The position numbers and the translations under genes are program-made. A DNA stretch of 28,537 bases from Anaerolineae bacterium (GTDB lineage: Bacteria; Chloroflexota; Anaerolineae; UBA1429): positions 1-28,537 of the forward strand of contig JAFGLK010000334.1 of the NCBI GenBank assembly GCA_016928125.1. Direction: 5' to 3'. The notes beneath the pieces are model-generated. The model did no database searches. It was not told the origin of the DNA and saw nothing but the letters and a program-made list of their open reading frames with translations. Shown here one piece after another: positions 9,601 to 16,838 of the stretch. The stretch's first letter is position 1; every line of letters starts with the position of its first letter.

Positions 9601-12088
9601 CGTCTTGTTCCACGGACACAAGCACGACGCCTTGGAGCACGGCGCCAGTGGATGGCCCAGAGAACCGGTGCGCGCCCGCGTTGCGGATCGAAAACGTATC
9701 GCCGGAAACCAGCAATGAGCGGCCATCCGATGTTGTGGCGATCAGTGCCAGATGGTATTGGCCATCCGGAAATGCCAGTGTATCCCAGTCCAGGATCCAC
9801 CGTCTGTTGCTTAGGGCCATCGCACCAAGATCATGCAGCCGCCCATCAGCCTGCTGGAGATAGGCCCGGGCTTTTTCAATCCCTTGAGCGTCTGTGGTGG
9901 AGCGCGACCGGACCTGGACGTTTCCGGATACGTGCGAACCGGGCAGTGGCCTCTCGAGTTGAAGCCAGGCCTCCCGACCTCCCAGGATCAGCAGCGCCTC
10001 CTCGGATCGCGCGGTGGCAGAGAGGCCCCCGTTGTCGCTGGCGGTCGCGACCAGATCCCACTCGCCGCCCAGCCAGGCCCCTTGCACCGGCCGCGCCACG
10101 CCCCAGCCATCGGTCCCATCATCATCCCGGCCGAGCCAAAGCTGATAGGGCACAGCCAGCGACTCATCACCCTCAAGACCGAGGACAGGGTAGAGTCGCT
10201 CCAGGAAAAAGTCGACCTGTGTCACGTGCCCGTCGAGATCCTGCGCCTCCGCCGTGGCGCTGATGACGCCACTGCTCAACAGGGACGCCTCGGGGACGTT
10301 CACCCGTACCTCGGGCGCCAGCCCATTGTCGACGTGAATCACTTGCGTGGGCGCACTCAGGCGTCCAGGCTGCTCATCTTCCAGGACGGCCATCGCTCGG
10401 TACAGACCGTCCGGAACGGTGCGGCTGTCATAGAGCATAACTTGAGGCTTCCGTGGATCTCGGGCATCCAGTTCGTAGCGGCCCAGATAGCGAGCAGGGG
10501 AAGGGCCGCTCTCTTGATCGCTACAGAGCAGCGGCGCGAGGTCGCAGTGCAAAGGCACCAGAAAGAGATCTACACGCTGAGACCGTCCAGCCACCCCGCG
10601 GAGCAGGGCAGAGAGCACCCCCCAGCCGTGCACCGAGCCAGGATTCAGTGACCTGAGCCAGACGTTGGGCACCCGTTCCGGCTGAACGCTAAACCAGCCG
10701 CCGGTTGCGCGCAAGACGCTGCCGGATAGCTCCGTACCCAACGCCACAACTCGGTAGCGCTGCATGGGCAACAGGCCAGCGATGGGCAAGGGCACGCTCC
10801 AGCCATCCGAACCATCGGTATCAAGCCCGAGATCCATCAGGCCATGATCCACACGCTCACGCGGGGCCTTTTCACGCTGTAGATAGAACTCGACGCGCTC
10901 GATCTCAGAGCTGTGAAGATTGCTTTCGGCTCGTGCCTGGCTGTCCTCGCTAATGACGTGATCGGTCGTCGGATAGATGACCGCAAGTTGTGGCGCGAAG
11001 GTATGCACTGCGAGATAGTAGAGCCCTCCGTCCCCACCATCTGCACCGGCAGTCCAGGCGACGTGAGCATTGTCAGCTCGATCCACCGCCATCGTGAGCC
11101 CCGTTATGTCCGTCACGCTCTGCAACTCGCGTCTGGACAAAGCCCAGTCATGCGACGACGCGTACCAGAGGGCCTCCTCCTGCATCCAGGCCGTGTGCAC
11201 CATCCCGTCGGAATCGACGGCTGCATCAAAGAGGGCATCTCCCGCCAAACCATCGGCTAAGGTCACCACGTCCGACCAAGCGGCGCTTTGCGCATAGTAC
11301 AGAGCCGCATCCTGACGCCAGACCAAATGAGCGTGCCCATGGGGATCAGACATCAGTCGCGGCGAGGCCGCCTGTGAGGCCACCTGTACGGGCACCGTCG
11401 CGCTGAGGACGCCCGTTTGGCTCGCCAGGTGCACATAGTGGAGACTGCGCGAATTGCGGGACCGATCGAAACTCATCCAGGCTAGATGAGCCTCCCCCAG
11501 CGGTCCGACGGCAAGCGTGAGGGCATCGATCACTGGGCCCGATTCAATAGGGATCGTCAGCGTCATTCCACGCTGCGGATCGGCATAGGTGATCGCATCG
11601 GGGCCGGGCCAGGCCAGATGCAGAGATCCGGTGGCATCCAGAGCGAGGACGGGCTGGACCTCGGGCGCGCCCTGCATGACAACACGCGTGCTGGTGGGCC
11701 GCCCGCCGAGGGCCAATGGTTGCTGCCACAGGCCCACGGTCTGCGTGGCGGGCTGTGACCAGGCCAAAGAGATCTCGTTGCGCGTGGCAGCCAAAGCGAG
11801 CGCTGTGCGATCCAGCGCATCGACACTGAGCGACGCGACCTCCCTGGCGTCCCAAGCAGGCGCACTGGCCACATGCAAAGAGGCGGAATCAGCCTCTGCG
11901 CTGCGGCGAATCCATGCTGCGACCAAGCGCCCGTCGGCCGCCAGCGCCAACAGGGGATCCTGGTCGACCCCTGGGCCGGGCGCGATTCGGATGGGCTCGC
12001 CTGGTTCGGCCATGCTGGACGCCGGCCAACTGCCCAACAGCCAGGCAGCCAGGATCACCGTCGCTAGAGCGACTAGGTACCTACGCAT
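6647..12088 (-). CDS. Giant secreted protein: N-terminal beta-propeller-like region and multiple Ig-like repeats
   Basis: The best start is the ATG at 12088, giving 1813 residues with a Sec signal peptide (residues 1-27: basic MRRY, hydrophobic core, cleavage near SSMA/EPGEP). A more upstream ATG at 12175 lies within the predicted -10 box and so cannot be transcribed. Residues about 35-380 hold six to seven blade-like repeats of the type D..G..HLAW, suggesting a beta-propeller. Residues about 390-850 contain bacterial Ig-like modules (VEFYLQ, VDFFLE) with DGTDGW/DGSDGW motifs. Roughly the last 900 residues are nine FN3/Ig-like repeats. The C-terminus PGLPLYLR is short, with no LPXTG, PEP-CTERM or membrane anchor. 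It is probably extracellular and adhesive or sugar-binding. Function unknown. Confidence 0.85.
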   Translation of the reverse strand: MRRYLVALATVILAAWLLGSWPASSMAEPGEPIRIAPGPGVDQDPLLALAADGRLVAAWIRRSAEADSASLHVASAPAWDAREVASLSVDALDRTALALAATRNEISLAWSQPATQTVGLWQQPLALGGRPTSTRVVMQGAPEVQPVLALDATGSLHLAWPGPDAITYADPQRGMTLTIPIESGPVIDALTLAVGPLGEAHLAWMSFDRSRNSRSLHYVHLASQTGVLSATVPVQVASQAASPRLMSDPHGHAHLVWRQDAALYYAQSAAWSDVVTLADGLAGDALFDAAVDSDGMVHTAWMQEEALWYASSHDWALSRRELQSVTDITGLTMAVDRADNAHVAWTAGADGGDGGLYYLAVHTFAPQLAVIYPTTDHVISEDSQARAESNLHSSEIERVEFYLQREKAPRERVDHGLMDLGLDTDGSDGWSVPLPIAGLLPMQRYRVVALGTELSGSVLRATGGWFSVQPERVPNVWLRSLNPGSVHGWGVLSALLRGVAGRSQRVDLFLVPLHCDLAPLLCSDQESGPSPARYLGRYELDARDPRKPQVMLYDSRTVPDGLYRAMAVLEDEQPGRLSAPTQVIHVDNGLAPEVRVNVPEASLLSSGVISATAEAQDLDGHVTQVDFFLERLYPVLGLEGDESLAVPYQLWLGRDDDGTDGWGVARPVQGAWLGGEWDLVATASDNGGLSATARSEEALLILGGREAWLQLERPLPGSHVSGNVQVRSRSTTDAQGIEKARAYLQQADGRLHDLGAMALSNRRWILDWDTLAFPDGQYHLALIATTSDGRSLLVSGDTFSIRNAGAHRFSGPSTGAVLQGVVLVSVEQDGPGDLDHVSFFYRDRAGALYVIDEDRSAQDGWAVLWNTRGALDGEYTLISHAVTVQGRVSQAEQPVVVRNLTPSIALADWPTGQPLSEDQPLRWRAEHPVGLPISVTIWYSPDNERHWMRLASGIPAGESYVWDTTVCPDSRQARLRLAASDGVHVAQVMSDPFVLNNINESPQVTVLAPRPGSIDVNRRIAWQAWDPDGDPLRISIDYRREGGDWQRLASDLLGNDSFMWESLPPPLGQTYDLRITATDPSEAKGVDNAEGITFPSGHPPTIQLLWPRRSMILPEEAYVLWRAIDEDGDPLEIDLYYSDNAGQAWLPLAEGLPNTGFFSWQVSFLPSGGQYRVRVVARDGHHSVAAESDDTFSIGECVYRLVSLTSPTPGERVSGLQLVRWAELTHDSQASVSLAMRRSGSTEWDTLVEGLNEGFYLWDTRQVDDGIYDLRISLGTGPCATSDTTLAPITVANGTNSPPHVELLAPQGGEVWFGLHAITWDAWDPDGDPITATLSVSLDGGPTWDRLATVDASLGRYLWDTHVYSAGRSYVVRIRVNDGQAVASDVSPGAVILGHQTSHPPHITLLSPGSDGRLSADGMLSWLADDADGDALSVDIALSQDGGLTYDTVARDLANLGEYSLADHLDSRRVYRVRVQARDDLYTTEVTSAPLAIGVPEGQRIELAIEAPQEGESWSGQQTIRWRAADPTRQSLSVTIESSSDGGLSWQPMAASLTGEDAYAWDTTQVPNGTYRVRITADNGRVMATETSGPFAIDNPGNRVLRFSLITPSEKATWSGLREIIWQVQDVEGLPSPDPVRVHLAYSLDRGATWRTIAQITTPSDRYVWDTTTIPNSNEVWIRAIARGQRFGTQAVSTRSLAIRNLLVPTVRLLVPRQGACWQGRQEIAWRSTRQMIGSVRVQLELSLDGGISWRPLVENLPPVGYHVWDSASVPNGSQVLLRALASDGRQSGLDTVWEPITVAGNPASPGLPLYLR
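6690..9400 (-). repeat. Nine tandem degenerate Ig/FN3-like repeat units (about 100 codons each)
   Basis: Each unit follows the same scheme: a P-x-x-G turn, I-x-W-x-A, DPDGDP or similar, SxDGGxxW, a (Y/F)xWDT core, and a final YRVRIxAxDG strand. The WDT-type cores read in order YVWDT, FMWES, FSWQV, YLWDT, YLWDT, YSLAD, YAWDT, YVWDT and HVWDS. The repeats have diverged strongly in DNA, so they are old duplications and not recent slippage. Confidence 0.75.
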
Positions 12089-12170
12089 GCGGGGCCAGCC
12101 CCCGGGCCACGTTGTCCGTAAGAGCCTCCTGCACGATCTATCCCCAGGGCGATGGGGATTGGGCAGGTCC

Positions 12171-12199
12171 ATCATACTAGCCCTGGGCCGGGTTGTCCA
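12171..12199 (-). promoter_or_regulatory. Promoter of the giant secreted protein gene
   Basis: On the minus strand TGGACA (12199-12194), a 17-base spacer and TATGAT (12176-12171) each differ from the sigma70 consensus by one base. Transcription would start near 12164, leaving a leader of about 76 bases. The leader contains a hairpin (ATCCCCA/TGGGGAT, 12140-12159) and an AGGAGG that lies 36 bases before the ATG at 12088. A GC-rich stem lies between the AGGAGG and the ATG. Confidence 0.7.
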
Positions 12200-12246
12200 C
12201 GCTGCGCGAGCGGCTCAAAGGTCGCCGCGCCGCGCCTGTGCGGCAG

Positions 12247-12363
12247 CTAGGGGTCGCCGTTGGCAATGCCCCACATGACTCGCGCTCGCCTATCGAGCAA
12301 TAGCCACGCATCGCGACCCGCTGATATGCTCAGTGCAAGCGAGTCATTCTCGAGGATCGCCAT
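12247..12363 (-). CDS. Possible small ORF (38 codons)
   Basis: An ATG at 12363 with AAGGGTG about 8 bases upstream opens a 38-residue frame ending at TAG 12247. The frame is also open upstream as far as the previous gene, and that upstream reading includes a W-D-A motif reminiscent of a WD40 strand. It might be a real small protein, a gene remnant or chance. No family is recognised. Confidence 0.2.
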   Translation of the reverse strand: MAILENDSLALSISAGRDAWLLLDRRARVMWGIANGDP

Positions 12364-12454
12364 GCTCGACACCCTTGCGTCCCAAACGACGATCCTTGTT
12401 CTTGCCGTCTTTAAATCGGCGCGCCACGACCGAGGGTCTCGGCCGATGACCTTC

Positions 12455-13963
12455 TCATTCCTTGGGCGGCTGTGGGATCTGCAGCAACTGGCCGATCACC
12501 AGGGCATTTGGATCGCTGAGCTCATTCAGGTCGACGATGCGCTCCATCTCGACGCCGAACTCCTCGGCAATCACTTGGAGTGTGTCTCCTCTTTCCACGC
12601 GGTAGAGCGCTTGCGTCGGGATGGGCGTATGCGTGGGGATCGGGATGGGCGTGGCAGTGGGAACGGCCGTCGGCGGATTGCGCACCACCTTGTCGGCGCG
12701 CTCCATCACGGCGATTTGCAGGCCTACATTCGGGCCTGCATATAGTGCAGCGCGCCGATAAGCGTCTCGGGCGCCAGTCACGTTGGCCTCAAGTTCAAAA
12801 GCAAGACCCATCAGCGCGTGGGGCACACTGCCTGTCTTGTCGAGGGCAATCGCCTGGCGATAGGCTGAGAGAGCACGGCTCACGTTGCGCTCATGGGCGA
12901 GGACGATGCCCTGGCCGCAATAGCCAGCCGGCCCATAGGGATCGAGAGCCACGGCCTGATTGAAGGCGTACTCGGCGCCGCGCCAATCGCGCCCCTGCAG
13001 GGCCACCAACCCCAGCCCCACCCAAGCTCCGTTGTTCGGCTGGATCGCGTTAGCAGCTGTGTACGCAGGCGCTGCCAGATCCGGGCGATCCGCGAACAGC
13101 ATGCTTGTACCCAGGTGCGTGTGAAGCGCGGACACCAGATCTTGAGGCACATCGGGATGTTCGAGCAGGTACTGAAACTGACCAGCGGCTTGTAGTGGCT
13201 GGCCGATGGCCAGGAACCCAAAGCCAGCGGCGAGCGAAGAGACGGTCTCCTCCGTCTGGGCGCTCAACAGCACGGTGCTATCTGAGACCGTCAGCGTGCC
13301 CTGCGTCATCAGAAGCAGCATGAGGCTGTAAGGCTCCAACGCGATCGCGGTCTCGTTGGCCCCTAGAACGGTGACGTGGTACTGAGGCGGCGCGGTGGTG
13401 CGCCCGTCCCTCTCGGACCACACCACCACGTTGGCGCGCATCCCTGACCCCAACTCACGCGCCTGTTCCACAGTGCTCACCACCGTAGCGTGGCGCACGA
13501 CGATATAGGTGTTCAAGTCGGCCAGCGCGACCAGATGGCTGATCGCATCTTCAAGGGCCCGGGCAGCCTCCACAGCGTCGGTCGAGTCGTCGGCCGGGCA
13601 AACCACAATGCCCACTTTGCCCGTCTCGATCTGGGTGAGCTCCAGATCGGTAAAGGCCAGACGCATCTCGTGGGACCAAGTTGTGCCCACATAAGCCACC
13701 GATCCCAGATTGACCAACAGGGAGATGCCAGCCATGATGCGGAGCGCAGGCCGAGCGCGCCCAAGCGACACGTAGGCCGCCGCCGCAGCGCTCAGGGCCA
13801 GAAGCGCATAGGCGATCATCAGACGCCTGGGATCCGCATAGAGCAGCCCGACGCCTCGTTGCGCTATGGCCGCCAGATGCAAGAGCGGCCCCGCCACAGC
13901 GACAGCCAGAAGCCCGATGCTGAGCGGACTGGAGCTAAGGGACCCCCGCCTCTTCTGTTGCAA
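12455..13963 (-). CDS. Membrane-anchored TPR protein with C-terminal LysM domain
   Basis: This 502-residue protein starts at a TTG at 13963, the furthest in-frame start. The N-terminal third has three hydrophobic segments (about 12-34, 48-66, 74-94). Residues about 115-220 form an alpha/beta domain (KVGIVVCPADD... MRANVVVWSERDG) resembling TolB/FlgO-type N-terminal domains. TPR-like helical pairs with typical A-x-x-x-Y/F spacing follow at about 265-425. A Pro/Thr-rich linker (about 433-450) leads to a LysM domain with the opening YRVERGDTL at about 453-500. The likely layout is membrane anchor plus extracellular TPR and peptidoglycan-binding LysM. It lies upstream of the giant secreted protein on the same strand but has its own promoter. 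Its biochemical role is unknown. Confidence 0.82.
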   Translation of the reverse strand: MQQKRRGSLSSSPLSIGLLAVAVAGPLLHLAAIAQRGVGLLYADPRRLMIAYALLALSAAAAAYVSLGRARPALRIMAGISLLVNLGSVAYVGTTWSHEMRLAFTDLELTQIETGKVGIVVCPADDSTDAVEAARALEDAISHLVALADLNTYIVVRHATVVSTVEQARELGSGMRANVVVWSERDGRTTAPPQYHVTVLGANETAIALEPYSLMLLLMTQGTLTVSDSTVLLSAQTEETVSSLAAGFGFLAIGQPLQAAGQFQYLLEHPDVPQDLVSALHTHLGTSMLFADRPDLAAPAYTAANAIQPNNGAWVGLGLVALQGRDWRGAEYAFNQAVALDPYGPAGYCGQGIVLAHERNVSRALSAYRQAIALDKTGSVPHALMGLAFELEANVTGARDAYRRAALYAGPNVGLQIAVMERADKVVRNPPTAVPTATPIPIPTHTPIPTQALYRVERGDTLQVIAEEFGVEMERIVDLNELSDPNALVIGQLLQIPQPPKE

Positions 13964-14071
13964 GCGCGCCTACCCCCATGGAAGACTGCCCACTGCGGGG
14001 CCAACGAGCCGATTCAGGTTTGCCTGACCCACCGAATGCTGCTGATTCGTGGGCCCTTGCAGACGGGCGCT

Positions 14072-14100
14072 ATTGTACCTCAATGCAGGGGAAATGTGAA
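14072..14100 (-). promoter_or_regulatory. Promoter of the TPR-LysM gene
   Basis: On the minus strand TTCACA (14100-14095), a 17-base spacer and TACAAT (14077-14072) each differ by one base from consensus. A leader of about 100 bases precedes the TTG start at 13963. Confidence 0.65.
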
Positions 14101-14159
14101 GCGTCTCTGCCCGCTATTTGGCACGATACGCTACGGCTCCATGGCGTGCAAGTGCCACC

Positions 14160-14208
14160 AAAGGAAACGGCGGGCGCTGTTCGCCCTTGCAGGCAAGCAG
14201 CACCCGCC
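14160..14208 (-). terminator. Intrinsic terminator of the L25 gene
   Basis: On the minus strand GGCGGGTGCTG (14208-14198) pairs with CAGCGCCCGCC (14179-14169), with one G-U pair, and is followed by GTTTCCTTT. It lies just after the L25 stop and before the promoter of the TPR-LysM gene. Confidence 0.7.
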
Positions 14209-14230
14209 ATCAGTCTGCTGGCAGCCGCAG

Positions 14231-14911
14231 CTATTCTTCTTGGGCGGTCTCCTCTTCCTCGACAGCGCCCTCTTCGCCTTCCTCCGCGGCGGCTTCACCG
14301 TACAGGGCGAACTCTTCTTCCTCTTCTTCCTCTTCCTCGACCATGCGCGGCATGTTCACCTGAAGGATCTCCGCATCGGGATCGGTGAGCAGCACAACAT
14401 TCTCGGGGAGTTTGAGGTCACCGGCGACAAGGAGAGAATTGGGGCTATCCAGAATGCCCATGTCGGCCACAAGAAACTGCGGCATATCCTTGGGCAAGCA
14501 TTCGACATCGACGGTCTGGAGAATCTGCGCAATCGTGGCGCCCAACTCCGTCACAGGCGCGAACCCCTCGGCCACGACGGGCACGGCATTGCGCAACGTT
14601 TGTCCAGCCGTCACATGATAGAGATCCACGTGCAAGAGCTGTCCATCCACAGGATCGCGCTGGATCTCCCGAAAGAGTGCGCTGAAGGGCTGATCTTGGC
14701 CCTCGACCTTGACTTCAACGATGCTGCTGATGCCGGCCTCGTGAAGAACCCTCGAGACCTCTCGAGCTGGGAACACCAACGATTGGGGCTCAAAGCCGGG
14801 CCCATAGATCACACCGGGAACAAGGCCTTCGCGTCGCAGTGCTTTGGCCTTCAGGCCCTTGTGCAGGCTCTCATCCCGTCTCTCGGCTACCAGAGTGATT
14901 GCTTCTGCCAT
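14231..14911 (-). CDS. rplY: 50S ribosomal protein L25/general stress protein Ctc
   Basis: This 226-residue protein is of the long CTC type. Residues 1 to about 95 are the L25 5S-rRNA-binding domain, with the recognisable GLVPGVIYGPGFEPQ segment and RDPVDGQLLHVDLYHV. The second beta-rich TL5/CTC domain (about 96-190) includes LGATIAQILQTVDVECLPKD. The C-terminus (191-226) is an acidic run of mostly glutamate, common in this subfamily. The ribosome site is GGAGG/CGGAG upstream of the ATG at 14911. It binds 5S rRNA in the large subunit. It is transcribed alone from a strong promoter and ends at a strong terminator. Confidence 0.96.
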   Translation of the reverse strand: MAEAITLVAERRDESLHKGLKAKALRREGLVPGVIYGPGFEPQSLVFPAREVSRVLHEAGISSIVEVKVEGQDQPFSALFREIQRDPVDGQLLHVDLYHVTAGQTLRNAVPVVAEGFAPVTELGATIAQILQTVDVECLPKDMPQFLVADMGILDSPNSLLVAGDLKLPENVVLLTDPDAEILQVNMPRMVEEEEEEEEEFALYGEAAAEEGEEGAVEEEETAQEE

Positions 14912-15000
14912 GATACAAACTCCGCCTCCATATAACTTGGGTCGCCGCCTCGGCTAGGTGCGCCTCAGCAGCGGTATCGTTCACGAATCTGGCCTGGCCC

Positions 15001-15051
15001 AAACAGAGAACAAGGGCCATGGAGCGCCCAGACGCTTCCGGCGCATGGCCC
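15001..15051 (-). promoter_or_regulatory. Attenuator-like hairpin in the L25 leader
   Basis: On the minus strand GGGCCAT-GCGCC (15051-15040), an 11-base loop, GGCGC (15028-15024), a 3-base bulge and ATGGCCC (15020-15014) form a 12-pair stem. It is followed by the T-rich TTGTTCTCTGTTT. It lies about 36 bases after the predicted start of transcription and about 100 bases before the L25 ATG. That position would allow premature termination or protein-dependent attenuation. Confidence 0.5.
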
Positions 15052-15093
15052 TCTCGAGTCCTTGCCGTAGCACCATGACCAGGTTGCCCGCTG

Positions 15094-15122
15094 ATTATAG
15101 CGGCAGCTGAGCGCAGCGTCAA
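15094..15122 (-). promoter_or_regulatory. Strong promoter of the L25 gene
   Basis: On the minus strand TTGACG (15122-15117), a 17-base spacer and a perfect TATAAT (15099-15094) are present. Transcription would start near 15087, giving a leader of about 175 bases. Confidence 0.85.
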
Positions 15123-15166
15123 ATGCAGCAGCCTGGCTCGAAAGAATAGGAGGCCCCCCTCGCCTA

Positions 15167-15175
15167 TGCTATACT
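15167..15175 (+). promoter_or_regulatory. Extended -10 promoter of the exosortase gene
   Basis: TGCTATACT matches an extended -10 (TGnTATAAT type). No good -35 lies 17 bases upstream. Transcription would start near 15182, leaving a short leader before the ATG at 15199. Confidence 0.5.
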
Positions 15176-15198
15176 GTTCTCATGGGGGCAAGGCACGC

Positions 15199-16065
15199 AT
15201 GACGACGCAAAGCACAAACAGAACGCCCTGGTGGCAGTGGATCGGCGCGCTGTTTCTTGTGTTGGCGGCCTATCGCGAGACGCTGCGTTGGCTTGTTGTG
15301 TCTTGGTTGGGCAGCCCTTACTACAGCCATGGCTTTTTGGTGCCTCTCATTTCCGTTGGGTTGGCCCTGTGGATCGAGCGCCAGCCATCGCGCCCGCTTG
15401 ACAGCCAGAATCGGAAGGGGAAGGACTTTTGCATTGGGTTGCTGATCGTGTCTCTAGCGATGGCCTTACATCTCTATGCCTCGCGCCATCGCCACTTTTT
15501 GCTCTCCGCCTTGACGTTGCCGGCCGCCTTGGGCGGCCTGATTCTGGCCCTGGGCCGTGGGGCTCTGCTCAAGCGCCAGGCCTTTCCGCTCATCTTTCTC
15601 CTCTTCATGATCCCTCTGCCCTGGCTGGAGCAGAGCACGCCCTGGCTTTCGCGGACCGTCGCGTCCGCCGTGGCCGCCCTCGTGCGACCTGTGGGAATCG
15701 CGGTCACCGCCGCCGGGGCGCGCATCCAGTTGACAGGCACTGCGCTAACCATCGGCGCACCATGTAGCGGCGTCAACTCATTGGCTGCCCTGGTGACGCT
15801 GGCCACTCTCTATGCCTTTGTCTCTCATTGCCGCCTCAGCGCGCGCGTGCTGATCGTCGTCTTGTCTGTGCCCATCGCGCTGCTGGCCAATCTCGTGCGC
15901 GTCTTGGCCATTCTGCTCTTGGCTCACTATGTCAATCTCGATCTCGCGTTGGGCTTTTTCCATGACTGGTCGAGTCCGTTTCTTTTTCTGGTCGCGATAG
16001 GGCTTCTGGTCGTGATCAGTCGGGGGTTAGGATGCCGAGGCCTGCGGTTCGATTCATCACGGTGA
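15199..16065 (+). CDS. xrt: Exosortase/archaeosortase family transpeptidase
   Basis: This 288-residue integral membrane protein (about eight hydrophobic segments) starts at the ATG at 15199, with AAGG 6 bases upstream. The early motif YYSHGFLVPLISVGLALW is typical of exosortases. The Cys-Arg-His triad is complete: C189 in GAPCSGVNS, R234 in LANLVR and H255 in FFHDWSS. Exosortases recognise a C-terminal sorting tail (PEP-CTERM or similar) and are thought to cleave it and transfer the protein to another molecule. The gene directly precedes and overlaps an EpsI-like partner, the standard arrangement. No protein in this window ends with an obvious sorting tail. Confidence 0.93.
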   Translation: MTTQSTNRTPWWQWIGALFLVLAAYRETLRWLVVSWLGSPYYSHGFLVPLISVGLALWIERQPSRPLDSQNRKGKDFCIGLLIVSLAMALHLYASRHRHFLLSALTLPAALGGLILALGRGALLKRQAFPLIFLLFMIPLPWLEQSTPWLSRTVASAVAALVRPVGIAVTAAGARIQLTGTALTIGAPCSGVNSLAALVTLATLYAFVSHCRLSARVLIVVLSVPIALLANLVRVLAILLLAHYVNLDLALGFFHDWSSPFLFLVAIGLLVVISRGLGCRGLRFDSSR

Positions 16066-16742
16066 TGCTGCTGCTGCTCGCTGGGCTCGGAGGGAGCCTA
16101 GTGGTCGGCCGATCCAACGAGCGCGCACCCGTTCCCGAGGCCGAAGCGCAGCCGGGCCAGCGCTACAGCTTTCATGTGGACGTAGCGGGCTGGTATCGGG
16201 CGACGCCGGATGAGGTGGTGGTCTACAGTCCGTACGATCTGAGCCGGGCAGGGCTGCCGGACAGCCTGCCCCTCGCGCTGGGCGGCTGGCAAGGCACCGA
16301 GTTGGGCACGGATCCAGACATAGAGATGTGGTTCGACAGCCCGGACCTGGTGATGCGACGAGAGTATGCCGACGGCGCGGGCCATGTCATCTGGCTGACG
16401 GCCATCGGATCGGAAGGAAGCAAGAGCTTTCGCATCTTTGAGCACACGCCTCATACCTGCTATCCGAGCGCCGACTGGACCACCGTGCTGGACGAGGTAC
16501 ATCGGGTCGCCCTCAGGAGCGGGACCTTCCCCGTGCATCGGGGCCTTTTTGAGTATGGCGATGCACAGCGCCTGGTCTTCTACTGGTACCAATGGGATAC
16601 GCCCACGCGCGACGCCGCCCGAGGCGTGACGTCGTGGCGGATCACAACCGATGCGCCGGCAGACGACGACGCAACGTCGGCGCGGCTCGAAGCCTTCCTG
16701 AGCCTGCTGTTCGATCAGACCGTTGCGTGGCATCGCTTCTGA
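16032..16742 (+). CDS. epsI: EpsI family protein (DUF3485), exosortase partner
   Basis: This 236-residue protein begins with a signal anchor (about 7-25) after a basic MPRPAVR. I use the ATG at 16032, which overlaps the exosortase by 34 bases; an in-frame ATG at 16065 overlapping its stop (TGATG) is an alternative, and either implies translational coupling. The extracytoplasmic part shows the family pattern LPLALGGWQGTEL (about 79-91) and HTPHTCYPSADWT (about 138-150), with C143 as the conserved cysteine. EpsI proteins accompany exosortases, sometimes fused to them, and are linked to exopolysaccharide and sorting functions; their reaction is unknown. Confidence 0.88.
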   Translation: MPRPAVRFITVMLLLLAGLGGSLVVGRSNERAPVPEAEAQPGQRYSFHVDVAGWYRATPDEVVVYSPYDLSRAGLPDSLPLALGGWQGTELGTDPDIEMWFDSPDLVMRREYADGAGHVIWLTAIGSEGSKSFRIFEHTPHTCYPSADWTTVLDEVHRVALRSGTFPVHRGLFEYGDAQRLVFYWYQWDTPTRDAARGVTSWRITTDAPADDDATSARLEAFLSLLFDQTVAWHRF

Positions 16743-16838
16743 GCTCCGGGGGTGGGATGCAACCACATTGCTGTGGCAAGCAGGTAGGTGTCGGCGTGGC
16801 TCGAGTTCCGCAGTATCGATCATGCGCTCAGAAGACGA

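Noticed and set aside
13490..14935. Long plus-strand open frame (481 codons) opposite L25 and the TPR-LysM gene
   Set aside because: It spans two well-supported genes and an intergenic region on the other strand; its translation shows no domain and is rich in residues expected from antisense of GC-rich codons.
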